43,827 bases of DNA from JBJKSO01 sp046703825 (GTDB lineage: Bacteria > Chloroflexota > Dormibacteria > Aeolococcales > Bog-877): positions 1 to 43,827 of the forward strand of contig JBJKSO010000089.1 of NCBI GenBank assembly GCA_046703825.1, given 5' to 3'. Of the stretch, positions 7,777 through 15,212 are shown piece by piece. The notes below the pieces were generated by a model. That model was not told where the DNA came from and did not search any database. It saw nothing but the letters and a program-made list of their open reading frames with translations. The position numbers and the translations under genes are program-made. The first letter of the stretch is position 1. The number at the start of each line of letters is the position of its first letter.

Positions 7777-8295
7777 GTGGCAGTCGGATTTAGCACCCAG
7801 GCCGCGGTGGCCATGCGGATCTCCTCCCGGGCCCATTACGGCCTGAGGATGATGACTGAGTTGGCCAAGGCCTACGGCGGGCCGCCTCTCAGCCTGGCCC
7901 AGATCGCCAAGGTCGAGCACATGCCGCTGGCATACCTTGAGCAGCTGGTGGCGCCGCTGCGCCGCGCCGGCATCATCGAGGGCACCCGTGGCCTGCACGG
8001 TGGCTACCGCATGAACCGGTCACCGGAGTCTGTGACCGTTCTCGAGATCGTGGAGCTCATGGAAGGCCCGGTTGCCCCGGTGGAGTGCCTGGCGGAGGGT
8101 TACGAGACCGGATCCTGCCAGATGGAGCCCGAGTGCTTGAGCCGGCCGCTGTGGGCGCGGCTGCAGACTGCGGTCAAACAGGTGCTCGGCGGCACCAGCC
8201 TGGCCGACCTGCTGCATGACCCCTCCCTGGCTGGCCCCGATTGCCCTGGCGCCGCCTTCGGCGTCAGCCGGATCAAGGAGGTCACCAATGTCTGA
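7777..8295 (+). CDS. sufR: Rrf2-family regulator of the suf operon (SufR-type)
   Basis: Winged-helix Rrf2/IscR-type DNA-binding protein, 172 residues from GTG 7777 or 160 from ATG 7813. The classical N-terminus is MRISSRAHYGLRMM at 7813; the 12 extra residues are supported only by the leaderless promoter. The helix-turn-helix and wing are seen in LSLAQIAKVEHMPLAYLEQL and RGLHGGYRMNR. Three cysteines in the effector loop (ECLAEG, GSCQMEPECL) can ligate an Fe-S cluster. Rrf2 proteins that head suf operons repress them when cluster supply is adequate; autoregulation here is inferred from position. The gene ends 8 bp inside sufC, preceded by AAGGAGGT. Confidence 0.88.
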   Translation: MAVGFSTQAAVAMRISSRAHYGLRMMTELAKAYGGPPLSLAQIAKVEHMPLAYLEQLVAPLRRAGIIEGTRGLHGGYRMNRSPESVTVLEIVELMEGPVAPVECLAEGYETGSCQMEPECLSRPLWARLQTAVKQVLGGTSLADLLHDPSLAGPDCPGAAFGVSRIKEVTNV

Positions 8296-9082
8296 AGCCG
8301 CCCAGTTGGAGATCCGCGACCTTCACGTTGCGGTGGACGGGAAGGAGATTCTGAGCGGGGTTGACCTGGTGGTCCCGCAGGGGCAGGTGCATGCGCTCAT
8401 GGGCCCCAACGGGGCGGGCAAGACCAGTCTCGGATATGCCGTCATGGGCCACCCCAAGTACCAGATCACCTCGGGCGCGGTGCTGTGGCGAGGTCAGAGC
8501 GTCCTGGGGCTGCCTCCTGAGGAGCGGGCCCGGCTGGGGCTGTTCCTGAGCCTGCAGTACCCGACCGCCATCCCCGGGGTGACGACCGTGAACTTCCTGC
8601 GCGCGGCGCTCAAGGGCCTGGGCCGGGAGATGCCCGCACGCGAGTTCCTGAAGGCGGTCCCCCAGGAGATGCAGCAGTTGAAGATGGATCGGGCCTTCAT
8701 GTCCCGCTACATCAACGACAACTTCTCCGGCGGGGAGAAGAAGCGCATGGAGATCGTTCAGCTGGCGGTACTGAAGCCGCAGATGGCGATCCTGGACGAG
8801 ACCGACAGCGGCTTGGACGTCGATGCACTGCGCACCGTGGCCGAAGGGGTCAACCGCTCCCGTGCCGAGGGGACCGGCATTCTGATCATCACCCACTACC
8901 AGCGGATCCTGGAGTTCGTGACCCCGGACCAGGTGCACGTTTTGGCGGCGGGCAGGCTGATCCGCTCCGGGGGACCGGAGCTGGTCCGGGAGATCGAGGC
9001 ATCCGGCTATGACCCGATGCTCCGTGAGGCCGGGCTGCAAGCTTCTGAAGCGGAGCCGGCCGGGATCGCCGCTTCCGAGTAA
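8288..9082 (+). CDS. sufC: SufC, Fe-S assembly ATPase
   Basis: 264-residue ABC-type ATPase that forms the SufBC2D scaffold complex in the cytosol and drives its conformational change. Walker A GPNGAGKT, the Q-loop in LFLSLQYPTAIPGV, a SufC-type signature NFSGGEKKRMEI, Walker B MAILDETDSGLD and the switch His in IITHYQRIL are all present. ATG 8288 is chosen because AAGGAGGT lies 5 nt upstream and because it overlaps the regulator stop; a longer frame upstream is shadow. Order C-B-D differs from E. coli (sufABCDSE), and there is no A-type carrier in the cluster. Confidence 0.96.
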   Translation: MSEAAQLEIRDLHVAVDGKEILSGVDLVVPQGQVHALMGPNGAGKTSLGYAVMGHPKYQITSGAVLWRGQSVLGLPPEERARLGLFLSLQYPTAIPGVTTVNFLRAALKGLGREMPAREFLKAVPQEMQQLKMDRAFMSRYINDNFSGGEKKRMEIVQLAVLKPQMAILDETDSGLDVDALRTVAEGVNRSRAEGTGILIITHYQRILEFVTPDQVHVLAAGRLIRSGGPELVREIEASGYDPMLREAGLQASEAEPAGIAASE

Positions 9083-9085
9083 AAT

Positions 9086-9099
9086 ACCTGTATACAAGT
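9086..9099. promoter_or_regulatory. Operator-like palindrome in the sufC-sufB gap
   Basis: A 14-bp imperfect palindrome with perfect core TGTATACA sits directly after sufC, next to TAAAAT at 9080-9085. A small CCCC/GGGG hairpin follows at 9108-9121 before the sufB ribosome binding site (GAGGAAAG). It could be an internal promoter or regulator site; no binding evidence exists beyond symmetry. Confidence 0.3.
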
Positions 9100-9142
9100 C
9101 GGATTTTCCCCCTAAGTGGGGTTCAAGTGAGGAAAGCCGAAT

Positions 9143-10543
9143 ATGGCAGTCGCCGCCAAGGATCTGACCAAGGACTACCGCTACGGCTTCAACGACGGCG
9201 ATCAGTTCGTCTTCCGGGCCAAGAAGGGCCTCAATCGCGAGGTGGTGGCGGACATCTCCAGGCGGAAGGGTGAGCCCGAGTGGATGCTGGAGTTCCGGCT
9301 CAAGTCGCTGGATCACTTCCTGCAGCGGGCCATGCCCAGCTGGGGCGCGGACCTCTCCGGCATCGACTTCGACGACATCTACTACTACGTGCGGCCCGCC
9401 GAGGAGCAGGGGCGCTCCTGGGATCAGGTGCCGGAGGCGATCAAGCGCACCTTCGACCGCCTAGGCATCCCTGAGGCGGAGCGCAAGTTTTTGGCCGGGG
9501 TTTCCGCCCAATACGAGTCCGAGGTGGTGTACCACTCCATCCGCGAGGATTTGCAGAAGCTCGGCGTCATCTTCTGCGACTGTGACACTGGGTTGCGCGA
9601 GCACCCGGAGATCTTCCGCAAGTACTTCGGGACTGTGATTCCGCCCAACGACAACAAGTTCGCGGCGCTCAATTCTGCGGTTTGGTCCGGGGGCTCGTTC
9701 GTCTACGTGCCCAAGGGGGTCAGGGTGGAGATCCCGCTACAGGCCTACTTCCGCATCAACAGCGAGAGCATGGGTCAATTCGAGCGGACGTTGATCATCG
9801 CCGAAGAAGGCAGCTTCGTCCACTACATCGAGGGTTGCACGGCGCCGACCTACAGCCGCGACTCGCTTCACTCTGCGGTCGTGGAAATCATCGCCGAGCC
9901 CGGCGCCAACGTGCGCTACACCACGATTCAAAATTGGTCGAGCAACGTGTACAACTTGGTGACCAAGCGGGCGATCGCCAAAGAGGGATCCATCGTAAGC
10001 TGGATCGACGGGAATCTTGGGTCCAAGGTGACCATGAAGTACCCCTCGATATATCTAATGGGTGAGCACGCCCATGGGGAAGTCCTCTCGGTGGCATTCG
10101 CCGGTGACGGCCAGCACCAAGATGCCGGGGCTAAGTGCATCCACGTGGCGCCGAACACCACCAGCAGCATCATCAGCAAGTCGGTGAGTAAAGGCACCGG
10201 TAGGACGTCGTACCGTGGCCATCTCAAGGTTTATCCCAAAGCTCACAATGTTCGCTCCAGCGTGCGTTGCGATGCGCTCCTGCTAGATGAAAGCTCGCGC
10301 AGCGACACCTACCCCTACATGGACATCGAGGCGGACGACGTACAGATCGGGCACGAGGCAACCGTCAGCAAGGTGGGCGACGAGCAGCTCTTCTACCTGC
10401 AGTCCAGGGGAATCTCCGAGGCCGAGGCGACCGCCATGATCGTCAACGGCTTCATCGAGCCGTTCGTCAAGGAGCTGCCGATGGAATACGCGCTCGAGCT
10501 CAACCGTCTGATCGCGCTCCAGATGGAAGGGAGCGTGGGGTGA
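9143..10543 (+). CDS. sufB: SufB, Fe-S scaffold subunit
   Basis: 466 residues, the normal SufB length. SufB builds the nascent cluster on the SufBC2D complex using sulfur from SufS/SufU. Typical stretches are present: VYVPKGVRVEIPLQAYFRIN, FVHYIEGCTAPTYS with its conserved Cys, GSKVTMKYPS, AGDGQHQDAGAKCIHVAP and the C-terminal DEQLFYLQSRGISEAEA. ATG 9143 follows GAGGAAAG at a good distance. It sits between sufC and sufD in one transcription direction, and the 60-bp gap before it carries a palindrome. Only the order C-B-D and the leader are unusual. Confidence 0.97.
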   Translation: MAVAAKDLTKDYRYGFNDGDQFVFRAKKGLNREVVADISRRKGEPEWMLEFRLKSLDHFLQRAMPSWGADLSGIDFDDIYYYVRPAEEQGRSWDQVPEAIKRTFDRLGIPEAERKFLAGVSAQYESEVVYHSIREDLQKLGVIFCDCDTGLREHPEIFRKYFGTVIPPNDNKFAALNSAVWSGGSFVYVPKGVRVEIPLQAYFRINSESMGQFERTLIIAEEGSFVHYIEGCTAPTYSRDSLHSAVVEIIAEPGANVRYTTIQNWSSNVYNLVTKRAIAKEGSIVSWIDGNLGSKVTMKYPSIYLMGEHAHGEVLSVAFAGDGQHQDAGAKCIHVAPNTTSSIISKSVSKGTGRTSYRGHLKVYPKAHNVRSSVRCDALLLDESSRSDTYPYMDIEADDVQIGHEATVSKVGDEQLFYLQSRGISEAEATAMIVNGFIEPFVKELPMEYALELNRLIALQMEGSVG

Positions 10544-10556
10544 GCCAGGGCAGCGG

Positions 10557-11876
10557 TTGTCCAGGTCGGCCTTGACCGACCTCAGGACCGTCGGCGGGCT
10601 CACACGAGAGCACGTCGATACGTCGTCCTTTCCCGGAGGAGACCCCGAGTGGTTGCGTGGGGTGCGCACTGCAGCCGCGGCCGCCTACTCGGAGCTGCCC
10701 TGGCCCAGCTCGGGTCGCGATGAGGACTGGCGGCGCACGCCGCAGATCGACAAGCTCAACCCGTCCGACTTCCAGCCCTATGGCGACAGTTCCGATCTCG
10801 CCGGTTTTCCCACCGACGCGGCGGAGGACGGCTACTGGCGCAGCGCCGGTCTCGCCATAACTGGCATGGGCAGGACACAAGTCTTGCGCGAGTCCGCTGG
10901 CCTTAGGTCGATCGATGTTGGGTTCGCAGAGGATCCATCGTGGGGAGCGCTGCTGTCGCGCTTGGCAGCGCCCGGCCTGCGGAAGCTGGTCGCGCTCAAC
11001 ACCGCGCTCTTCAGGTCTGGGGCAACCATCCGAGTCCAGGGCAGAAGCTCGGTTCGGCTTGTTCACGGTGTCGCCCCGGGCGGCGCCGAGTTCCCCCGCA
11101 TCTTGGTCGATGTCGAGGCTGGTTCTGAGCTGACGCTGGTCGAGGAATTGCGCTCCAGCGACGAAGGAGCAAGCCTTCTGGTGCCGGTGGCAGAGATCCG
11201 GCTTGGCAGCGGGGCGCACGTCACCCACCTGATCCTTCAGCGCTGCGGAGCTGGCACGGTAGTGCACTCGACGGTGCGCACGTCGGTCGCCGAGGGCGCG
11301 CGCTACGACGCTCGGTGGGCCTTTTTGGGTGCCCGCTGGCAGAAGAGCTACCTGGAGGTTCTGCTCGAGGGGCAAGGATCGGAGGCCCAGTTGAACGGAC
11401 TCTACCTGGGGCGGGCGCAGCGGCATATCGATCTGCAGACCTTGCAGGACCACATCGCTCCCAACGCGGTGAGTGATCTCCTCTACCGCACGGCCGTCGG
11501 TGAAAAGTCGCGCTCCGTCTTCGCCGGTTTGATCCGCGTGGAGGAGAGGGCCCAGAAGACCAACGCCTACGTGCAGAATCGCAACCTCTTGCTCAGTCCC
11601 ACCGCCAAGGCGGACAGCAACCCCACCTTGGAGATTCTGGCGAACGACGTTCGCTGCACGCACGGATCTGCTGCTGGTCGTCTGGACGAGGAGCAGCTCT
11701 TCTACAGCCAGGCGCGGGGAATCCCGAGGGACGATGCCCGCCGGATGGTCGTGGAGGGGTTCTTCGCCGACGTCCTGGACTCGTTCCCCGACGACGACCT
11801 GCGTGAGGTGGTGCGGGGCTGGGTGGTCGGCGAGCTGGAGCAGCTGGCGGCGACGGGTGCGCTGCGGGATCGCTGA
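10557..11876 (+). CDS. sufD: SufD, Fe-S scaffold subunit
   Basis: About 439 residues. SufD pairs with SufB on the SufC dimer and shares its beta-helix fold. Recognised by EDWRRTPQ near the N-terminus, the beta-helical core, HIDLQTLQDHIAPNAVSDLL, and the C-terminal DEEQLFYSQARGIPRDDARR. The start is not certain: TTG 10557 is used here, TTG 10572 is possible, and neither has a good ribosome binding site; it follows the sufB stop by 13 bp and may be read by coupling. Its TGA overlaps the next gene's ATG (TGATG). Confidence 0.95.
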   Translation: MSRSALTDLRTVGGLTREHVDTSSFPGGDPEWLRGVRTAAAAAYSELPWPSSGRDEDWRRTPQIDKLNPSDFQPYGDSSDLAGFPTDAAEDGYWRSAGLAITGMGRTQVLRESAGLRSIDVGFAEDPSWGALLSRLAAPGLRKLVALNTALFRSGATIRVQGRSSVRLVHGVAPGGAEFPRILVDVEAGSELTLVEELRSSDEGASLLVPVAEIRLGSGAHVTHLILQRCGAGTVVHSTVRTSVAEGARYDARWAFLGARWQKSYLEVLLEGQGSEAQLNGLYLGRAQRHIDLQTLQDHIAPNAVSDLLYRTAVGEKSRSVFAGLIRVEERAQKTNAYVQNRNLLLSPTAKADSNPTLEILANDVRCTHGSAAGRLDEEQLFYSQARGIPRDDARRMVVEGFFADVLDSFPDDDLREVVRGWVVGELEQLAATGALRDR

Positions 11877-12208
11877 TGAAGCAGAAGCAGTGGCTGCGCG
11901 TCTGCGACGCGGCCGCGATACCGCCCGGCCACGCTGCCAGAGTTGAAATCGGCGACCTTCCGGTGGCGCTGTTCAACGTGGACGGAGAGTTCCACGCCTT
12001 GGACGACACCTGCAGCCACGCGCTGGCCTCGCTCTCCGAAGGCGAGCTTCACGCCAAGCGCTGCGCTGTCGAGTGTCCACTGCACGGTAGCCAGTTTGAC
12101 CTGCGGACCGGGGAGCCGGTGTCGCTGCCGGCCGTCGAGCCGGTCAGGGTTCACGATCTGGAAGTCCGCGACGGCGGCCTCTGGATCTCCTTGAACGAGG
12201 ACGAGTGA
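11876..12208 (+). CDS. Rieske [2Fe-2S] ferredoxin of the suf operon
   Basis: 110-residue Rieske-type ferredoxin like the small electron carriers of non-heme oxygenases. Ligand motifs are C46-x-H48 (DDTCSHA) and C67-x2-H70 (VECPLHGS), 18 residues apart, with FDLRTGEP following. It overlaps sufD by 1 bp and sufS by 1-4 bp, so it belongs to the operon. Such a ferredoxin is also found in suf operons of Actinobacteria; its role there, possibly giving electrons for cluster or persulfide reduction, is not settled. Confidence 0.92.
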   Translation: MKQKQWLRVCDAAAIPPGHAARVEIGDLPVALFNVDGEFHALDDTCSHALASLSEGELHAKRCAVECPLHGSQFDLRTGEPVSLPAVEPVRVHDLEVRDGGLWISLNEDE

Positions 12209-13440
12209 TGGCGGCGGCGGCGTTCGACGTGGCGAGAATCCGCCGGGACTTCCCCATCCTGGGTGAACGGGTCAACGACAGTCCTCTGGTCTACCTGGAC
12301 AGCGCGGCCACGTCACAAAAGCCAGACGCCGTCATCGACGCGGTAGCCAACTACTACCGGCACGCGAACGCCAACGTTCACCGCGGTGTCCATGCGCTTG
12401 GCGAGCGGGCGACCGAGATCTTCGAGCAGGCACGCAGCGATGTCGCGCAGTTCATCGGCGCCGACCCCCGGGGCGTCGTGTTCGTCCGCAACACCACCGA
12501 GGCGATAAACCTGGTGGCCCAGGCGTACGCCCGTCCCCGGCTGGGACCGGGCGACCGGATTGCCGTCACCGAGATGGAGCACCACTCCAACTTCGTCCCC
12601 TGGCAGCAGGTGAGGGACCAGACCGGTGCGCAGCTCGAGATGATCGCGGTCGGGTCCGACGGTCGGCTGGACGGGGATTCCGTCGAACGGCTGCTGAAGC
12701 CGCCGACACGCCTTCTCAGCGTCAGTCACGTGAGCAATGTGCTGGGCACGGTCAACCCGGTGTCCGACCTGATCGCGCGCGCGCATGCCGAAGGCATTGT
12801 GGTCTGCGTCGACGGCGCTCAGGCGGTGCCACACCTGCCTGTCAACGTCGCGCTGCTGGAGGCCGACTTCTACGCCTTCTCCCTGCACAAGATGCTGGGT
12901 CCCACCGGAATCGGCGTCCTCTACGCGCGCCCGCGGCTGCTGGAGGAGATGCCACCCTTCCTGACCGGCGGCTCCATGATCTCGGTGGTCAAGCTGGAAG
13001 AGACCACCTGGGACGAGGTGCCCCACAAGTTCGAGGCGGGGACACCGGACATCGCCGGCGCCGCTGGGGCCAGCGCTGCCATCGCCTATCTGGAGGGGGT
13101 GGGCATGGATGCCGTCGCGCGTCACGGGGCCGAGCTGACCGAGTACGCCGAGGAAGCGCTCTCGGTGGTGCCGGGGATGCGAAGCTACGGGCCTAGGGGC
13201 AAGGACCAGTTGGGGATCATCTCCTTCAACCTCGACGGTGTCCATCCCCACGACATCGGGACCATCCTGGACCGCCACGGGGTCGCGGTTCGAGCGGGCC
13301 ACCATTGCTCCCAGCCGCTCATGCGGCGCCTTGGGGTTGCAGCCACCGCCCGCGCCAGCGTCTACCTCTACAACACCCGAGAGGAGGTGGATGCCCTGGT
13401 CAGAAGTCTCGGTGAGGTCAACCGGATCTTCGGCCAGTAG
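12208..13440 (+). CDS. sufS: SufS cysteine desulfurase (group II)
   Basis: 410 residues from ATG 12208 (GTG 12205 is the alternative). PLP enzyme that takes sulfur from cysteine and hands it to SufU. Seen: YLDSAATSQKP, the HxH pair in EMEHHSNFVPW, the PLP Lys in SLHKMLGPTGIG, and the active Cys in the RAGHHCSQPLM loop typical of SufS rather than IscS. The ATG sits in the stop of the Rieske gene (GTGATG). After the gene comes a 348-bp region with a small ORF and terminator before sufU, so sufU is likely transcribed separately. Confidence 0.96.
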   Translation: MAAAAFDVARIRRDFPILGERVNDSPLVYLDSAATSQKPDAVIDAVANYYRHANANVHRGVHALGERATEIFEQARSDVAQFIGADPRGVVFVRNTTEAINLVAQAYARPRLGPGDRIAVTEMEHHSNFVPWQQVRDQTGAQLEMIAVGSDGRLDGDSVERLLKPPTRLLSVSHVSNVLGTVNPVSDLIARAHAEGIVVCVDGAQAVPHLPVNVALLEADFYAFSLHKMLGPTGIGVLYARPRLLEEMPPFLTGGSMISVVKLEETTWDEVPHKFEAGTPDIAGAAGASAAIAYLEGVGMDAVARHGAELTEYAEEALSVVPGMRSYGPRGKDQLGIISFNLDGVHPHDIGTILDRHGVAVRAGHHCSQPLMRRLGVAATARASVYLYNTREEVDALVRSLGEVNRIFGQ

Positions 13441-13479
13441 CCGCCCGTCGGGCCGGATCGGATCCCCGGCCCCCTTCTC

Positions 13480-13485
13480 TAGAAT
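13480..13485 (+). promoter_or_regulatory. -10 element of the RNA between sufS and sufU
   Basis: TAGAAT, 40 bp after the sufS stop, would start a transcript near 13492 that ends at the terminator at 13730-13762. No clear -35 box is seen. Confidence 0.4.
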
Positions 13486-13556
13486 TGACGGGACAGCGTC
13501 ATCCGGCCGCGGCGGCAGGACGCGCCCAGCCGCGGTACTTCAAGAAAAGGAGGGAC

Positions 13557-13610
13557 ATGCCCATGCCCGATAGTAATAAGCGCGGTCTCACCAACTGGGG
13601 TGTTGACTGA
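13557..13610 (+). CDS. 17-codon ORF with strong ribosome binding site
   Basis: Reads MPMPDSNKRGLTNWGVD. AAAAGGAGG precedes it, 3 nt from the first ATG and 9 nt from the second (13563), so the 15-residue version is the likelier product. No Cys codons and no known leader-peptide family are recognised. Its place at the head of a terminated, structured transcript suggests a leader peptide. Confidence 0.45.
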   Translation: MPMPDSNKRGLTNWGVD

Positions 13611-13729
13611 GGACTAGGGCTCGGGATCGAACTCTCTGGAGGCGCTGGTCAACCCGCCGGAACCCTTTCGGGCGAGCGCCCGGGCCGGTGGGCCTCCCGC
13701 GCCAGTAGTTCTCTGAGCAAGACCCTAAA

Positions 13730-13762
13730 GCGGGAGCCGGCGTCAGCTGGCTCCCGCCTTTT
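13730..13762 (+). terminator. Intrinsic terminator before sufU
   Basis: A 9-11-bp stem (GCGGGAGCC paired with GGCTCCCGC), a short loop, then CTTTTGTTT. This is the clearest Rho-independent terminator in the window and separates sufS from sufU. Confidence 0.8.
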
Positions 13763-13776
13763 GTTTGCTGTCGGGG

Positions 13777-13782
13777 TAGGAT
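13777..13782 (+). promoter_or_regulatory. -10 element, leaderless start of sufU
   Basis: TAGGAT ends exactly 6 nt before GTG 13789, and no Shine-Dalgarno sequence is present. This fits a leaderless sufU transcript starting just after the terminator. Confidence 0.5.
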
Positions 13783-13788
13783 GGATTG

Positions 13789-14253
13789 GTGATCAATCCG
13801 ACCACCAGCGTGGATGACGAACTCTATCGCGAGATAATTCTCGATCACTACCGCCACCCCCGCCACCGCGGCGAACTGGCCGACGCCGACACCGCCAGTC
13901 ACGGCCACAACCCGCTCTGCGGCGACGAGGTGGACGTCACCCTCCGGGTCCGGGACGGCTCGCTGGAGGCGGTGGCCTTCGATGGGCAGGGCTGCTCCAT
14001 CTCGATGGCGTCGGCATCGATGATGGCGGAGGAGATGCAGGGACTCAGCACCGGCCAGGCGCGCGACCTGATCGGCCAGTTCCGGGGGATGCTGGTCGAG
14101 GGTCGGGATCCGGAGGAGCTGGGACGCAGTGGCGATCTGGAAGCCCTATCCGGGGTGCGGCGGTACGCCGCTCGGATCAAGTGCGCGATGCTGGCCTGGA
14201 CCACCCTGGAGGCCGGCTTGGACCAGCTGGAGCGATCCAATGGCAGATCCTGA
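13789..14253 (+). CDS. sufU: SufU, zinc-dependent sulfurtransferase partner of SufS
   Basis: 154 residues. SufU-type IscU-fold protein that accepts persulfide from SufS. The three Cys are seen in NPLCGDEV, GQGCSISM and RIKCAMLAW, with the conserved Asp after the first Cys; the insertion between Cys 2 and Cys 3 (about residues 75-115) distinguishes SufU from IscU. GTG 13789 is chosen from the promoter spacing; TTG 13786 just before it is possible. Its 3' end overlaps sufT by 14 bp. Confidence 0.94.
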   Translation: MINPTTSVDDELYREIILDHYRHPRHRGELADADTASHGHNPLCGDEVDVTLRVRDGSLEAVAFDGQGCSISMASASMMAEEMQGLSTGQARDLIGQFRGMLVEGRDPEELGRSGDLEALSGVRRYAARIKCAMLAWTTLEAGLDQLERSNGRS

Positions 14254-14575
14254 GGCCGCTGGCCAGCTCCGAGCCACGCCCGAAGACGTCAAGGACGCCC
14301 TGCGCGAGGTCGTGGACCCGGAGATTGGGCTTGACGTGGTCAGCCTGGGGCTGGTCTACGGGGTGGATATCGGGGACGGCGGCGAGGCCACGGTTCGGAT
14401 GACGCTCACCACCCCCTACTGCCCCTTGGGACCCATGCTCGAGTCCCAGGTCCACATGGCCACCCAGTTTTTGCCCGGTATCAGCGACGTCAAGGTGGAG
14501 CTGGTCTGGGACCCGCCCTGGGATCCCCACACCATGGCCTCCGACGAGGCCAAGCTCGAGCTAGGTCTCTACTGA
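14240..14575 (+). CDS. sufT: SufT, DUF59/MIP18-family Fe-S maturation factor
   Basis: 111 residues of the DUF59 (MIP18/PaaD-like) fold. Seen: REVVDPEIGLDVVSLGLVY and the conserved Cys in TTPYCPLGPM, then the hydrophobic C-terminal strand VELVWDPPWDP. In suf operons SufT supports cluster maturation under high demand. ATG 14240 lies inside the end of sufU with GGAG 8 nt upstream. Its 3' end overlaps that of bioY by 7 bp in the convergent direction. Confidence 0.92.
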   Translation: MADPEAAGQLRATPEDVKDALREVVDPEIGLDVVSLGLVYGVDIGDGGEATVRMTLTTPYCPLGPMLESQVHMATQFLPGISDVKVELVWDPPWDPHTMASDEAKLELGLY

Positions 14576-15174
14576 GCCTTCGTCGCTTGCCTGCCGACCA
14601 GCCGCCAGGCGGTCGGCAGCAGCCCGGCGGCCACGATCGCCTTGAGGGCGTCGCCCAAAAGGAAGGGGGTCACCCCCAAGCTGATGGCCTGGGCGGCGCT
14701 GAGGTGAAGATCGGCTGCCAGCCAGGTGGCACCGACCAGGTAGATGGCGAGGTTGCCGATCACCATGGCCGCGATCACGGTGTGGGGCCTTCGGTCCCAA
14801 CCTCGGGCGGCGAGCTGGCCCACGACCGCGGAGGCCAGCACGAAGCCGGCGATGTAGCCGAAGGTGGGGATGGTGGCAGCCGTCCAGCCGGCGCTCCCGG
14901 CGGCGAACCACGGCACCCCGATCAGGCCGACCAGCAGATAGAGCGAGCTGCCCGCCAGCGCCCGCCTCGGTCCGCAGGCCATGGCACCCAGGAGCACCGC
15001 AAACGTCTGGCCGGTGATCGGGACCGGGGTGAATGGCAGCCGGATCGAGGCCTGGGCCATCAGACCGATGAAGCCGGCAAAGCCCGCGACCACCAGCACG
15101 TCCCGGACCCACTCTCCCGGGAGCAGGTCGCCGAGGACGATCGGACGGCGGATGGTGGTCGTAGCGGACTGCAC
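14569..15174 (-). CDS. bioY: BioY, biotin transporter substrate-binding component
   Basis: 201 residues with six hydrophobic segments. BioY is the S component of ECF biotin transporters and can work alone. The signature ITGQTFAVLLGAMACGPRRALAGSSLYL and the later FGYIAGFVLA and PFLLGDALKAIVAAGLLP are typical. I place the start at GTG 15174, not at the upstream start near 15282, because a strong promoter (TTGACA, 18 bp, TAGCGT) ends 8 nt before it, which would make the transcript leaderless. No BirA site or biotin genes are seen nearby, and the ECF energising subunits are not in the window. Confidence 0.93.
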   Translation of the reverse strand: MQSATTTIRRPIVLGDLLPGEWVRDVLVVAGFAGFIGLMAQASIRLPFTPVPITGQTFAVLLGAMACGPRRALAGSSLYLLVGLIGVPWFAAGSAGWTAATIPTFGYIAGFVLASAVVGQLAARGWDRRPHTVIAAMVIGNLAIYLVGATWLAADLHLSAAQAISLGVTPFLLGDALKAIVAAGLLPTAWRLVGRQATKAQ

Positions 15175-15182
15175 GGCGCCAG

Positions 15183-15212
15183 ACGCTACCCAACGGCGGG
15201 GCCTTCTGTCAA
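15183..15212 (-). promoter_or_regulatory. bioY promoter, -35 TTGACA and -10 TAGCGT
   Basis: On the minus strand TTGACA (15212-15207), an 18-bp spacer and TAGCGT (15188-15183) are followed 8 nt later by the bioY GTG. It is the best -35/-10 pair in the window, and it lies inside the presumed N-terminal coding region of rsmG on the opposite strand. Confidence 0.7.

Larger units (their letters stand above)
13492..13762 (+). ncRNA. Candidate structured leader or small RNA between sufS and sufU
   Basis: About 270 nt bounded by a TAGAAT -10 element and an intrinsic terminator. It contains a 15-17-codon ORF with a strong Shine-Dalgarno, followed at about 13631-13712 by a nested fold: outer helix GAACT/AGTTC continued by CTG..GCGC/GCGCCAG, an inner helix CCCGCCGG/CCGGTGGG and an apical hairpin GGGC/GCCC. 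It does not match tmRNA, SRP RNA, RNase P, 6S, T-box or common riboswitch cores that I know. It could be an attenuator between sufS and sufU or an independent small RNA. Confidence 0.45.

Noticed and set aside
13545..13575. SAM-I riboswitch core, because of GGAGGGAC followed by GCCC
   Set aside because: The following conserved stretches and P1/P4 pairing are missing; the GGAGG is better explained as a ribosome binding site.
13492..13762. tmRNA, because a small ORF lies in a structured RNA
   Set aside because: No tRNA-like ends, no CCA, and the ORF does not end in an Ala-Ala degradation tag; it also has a Shine-Dalgarno, which tmRNA lacks.
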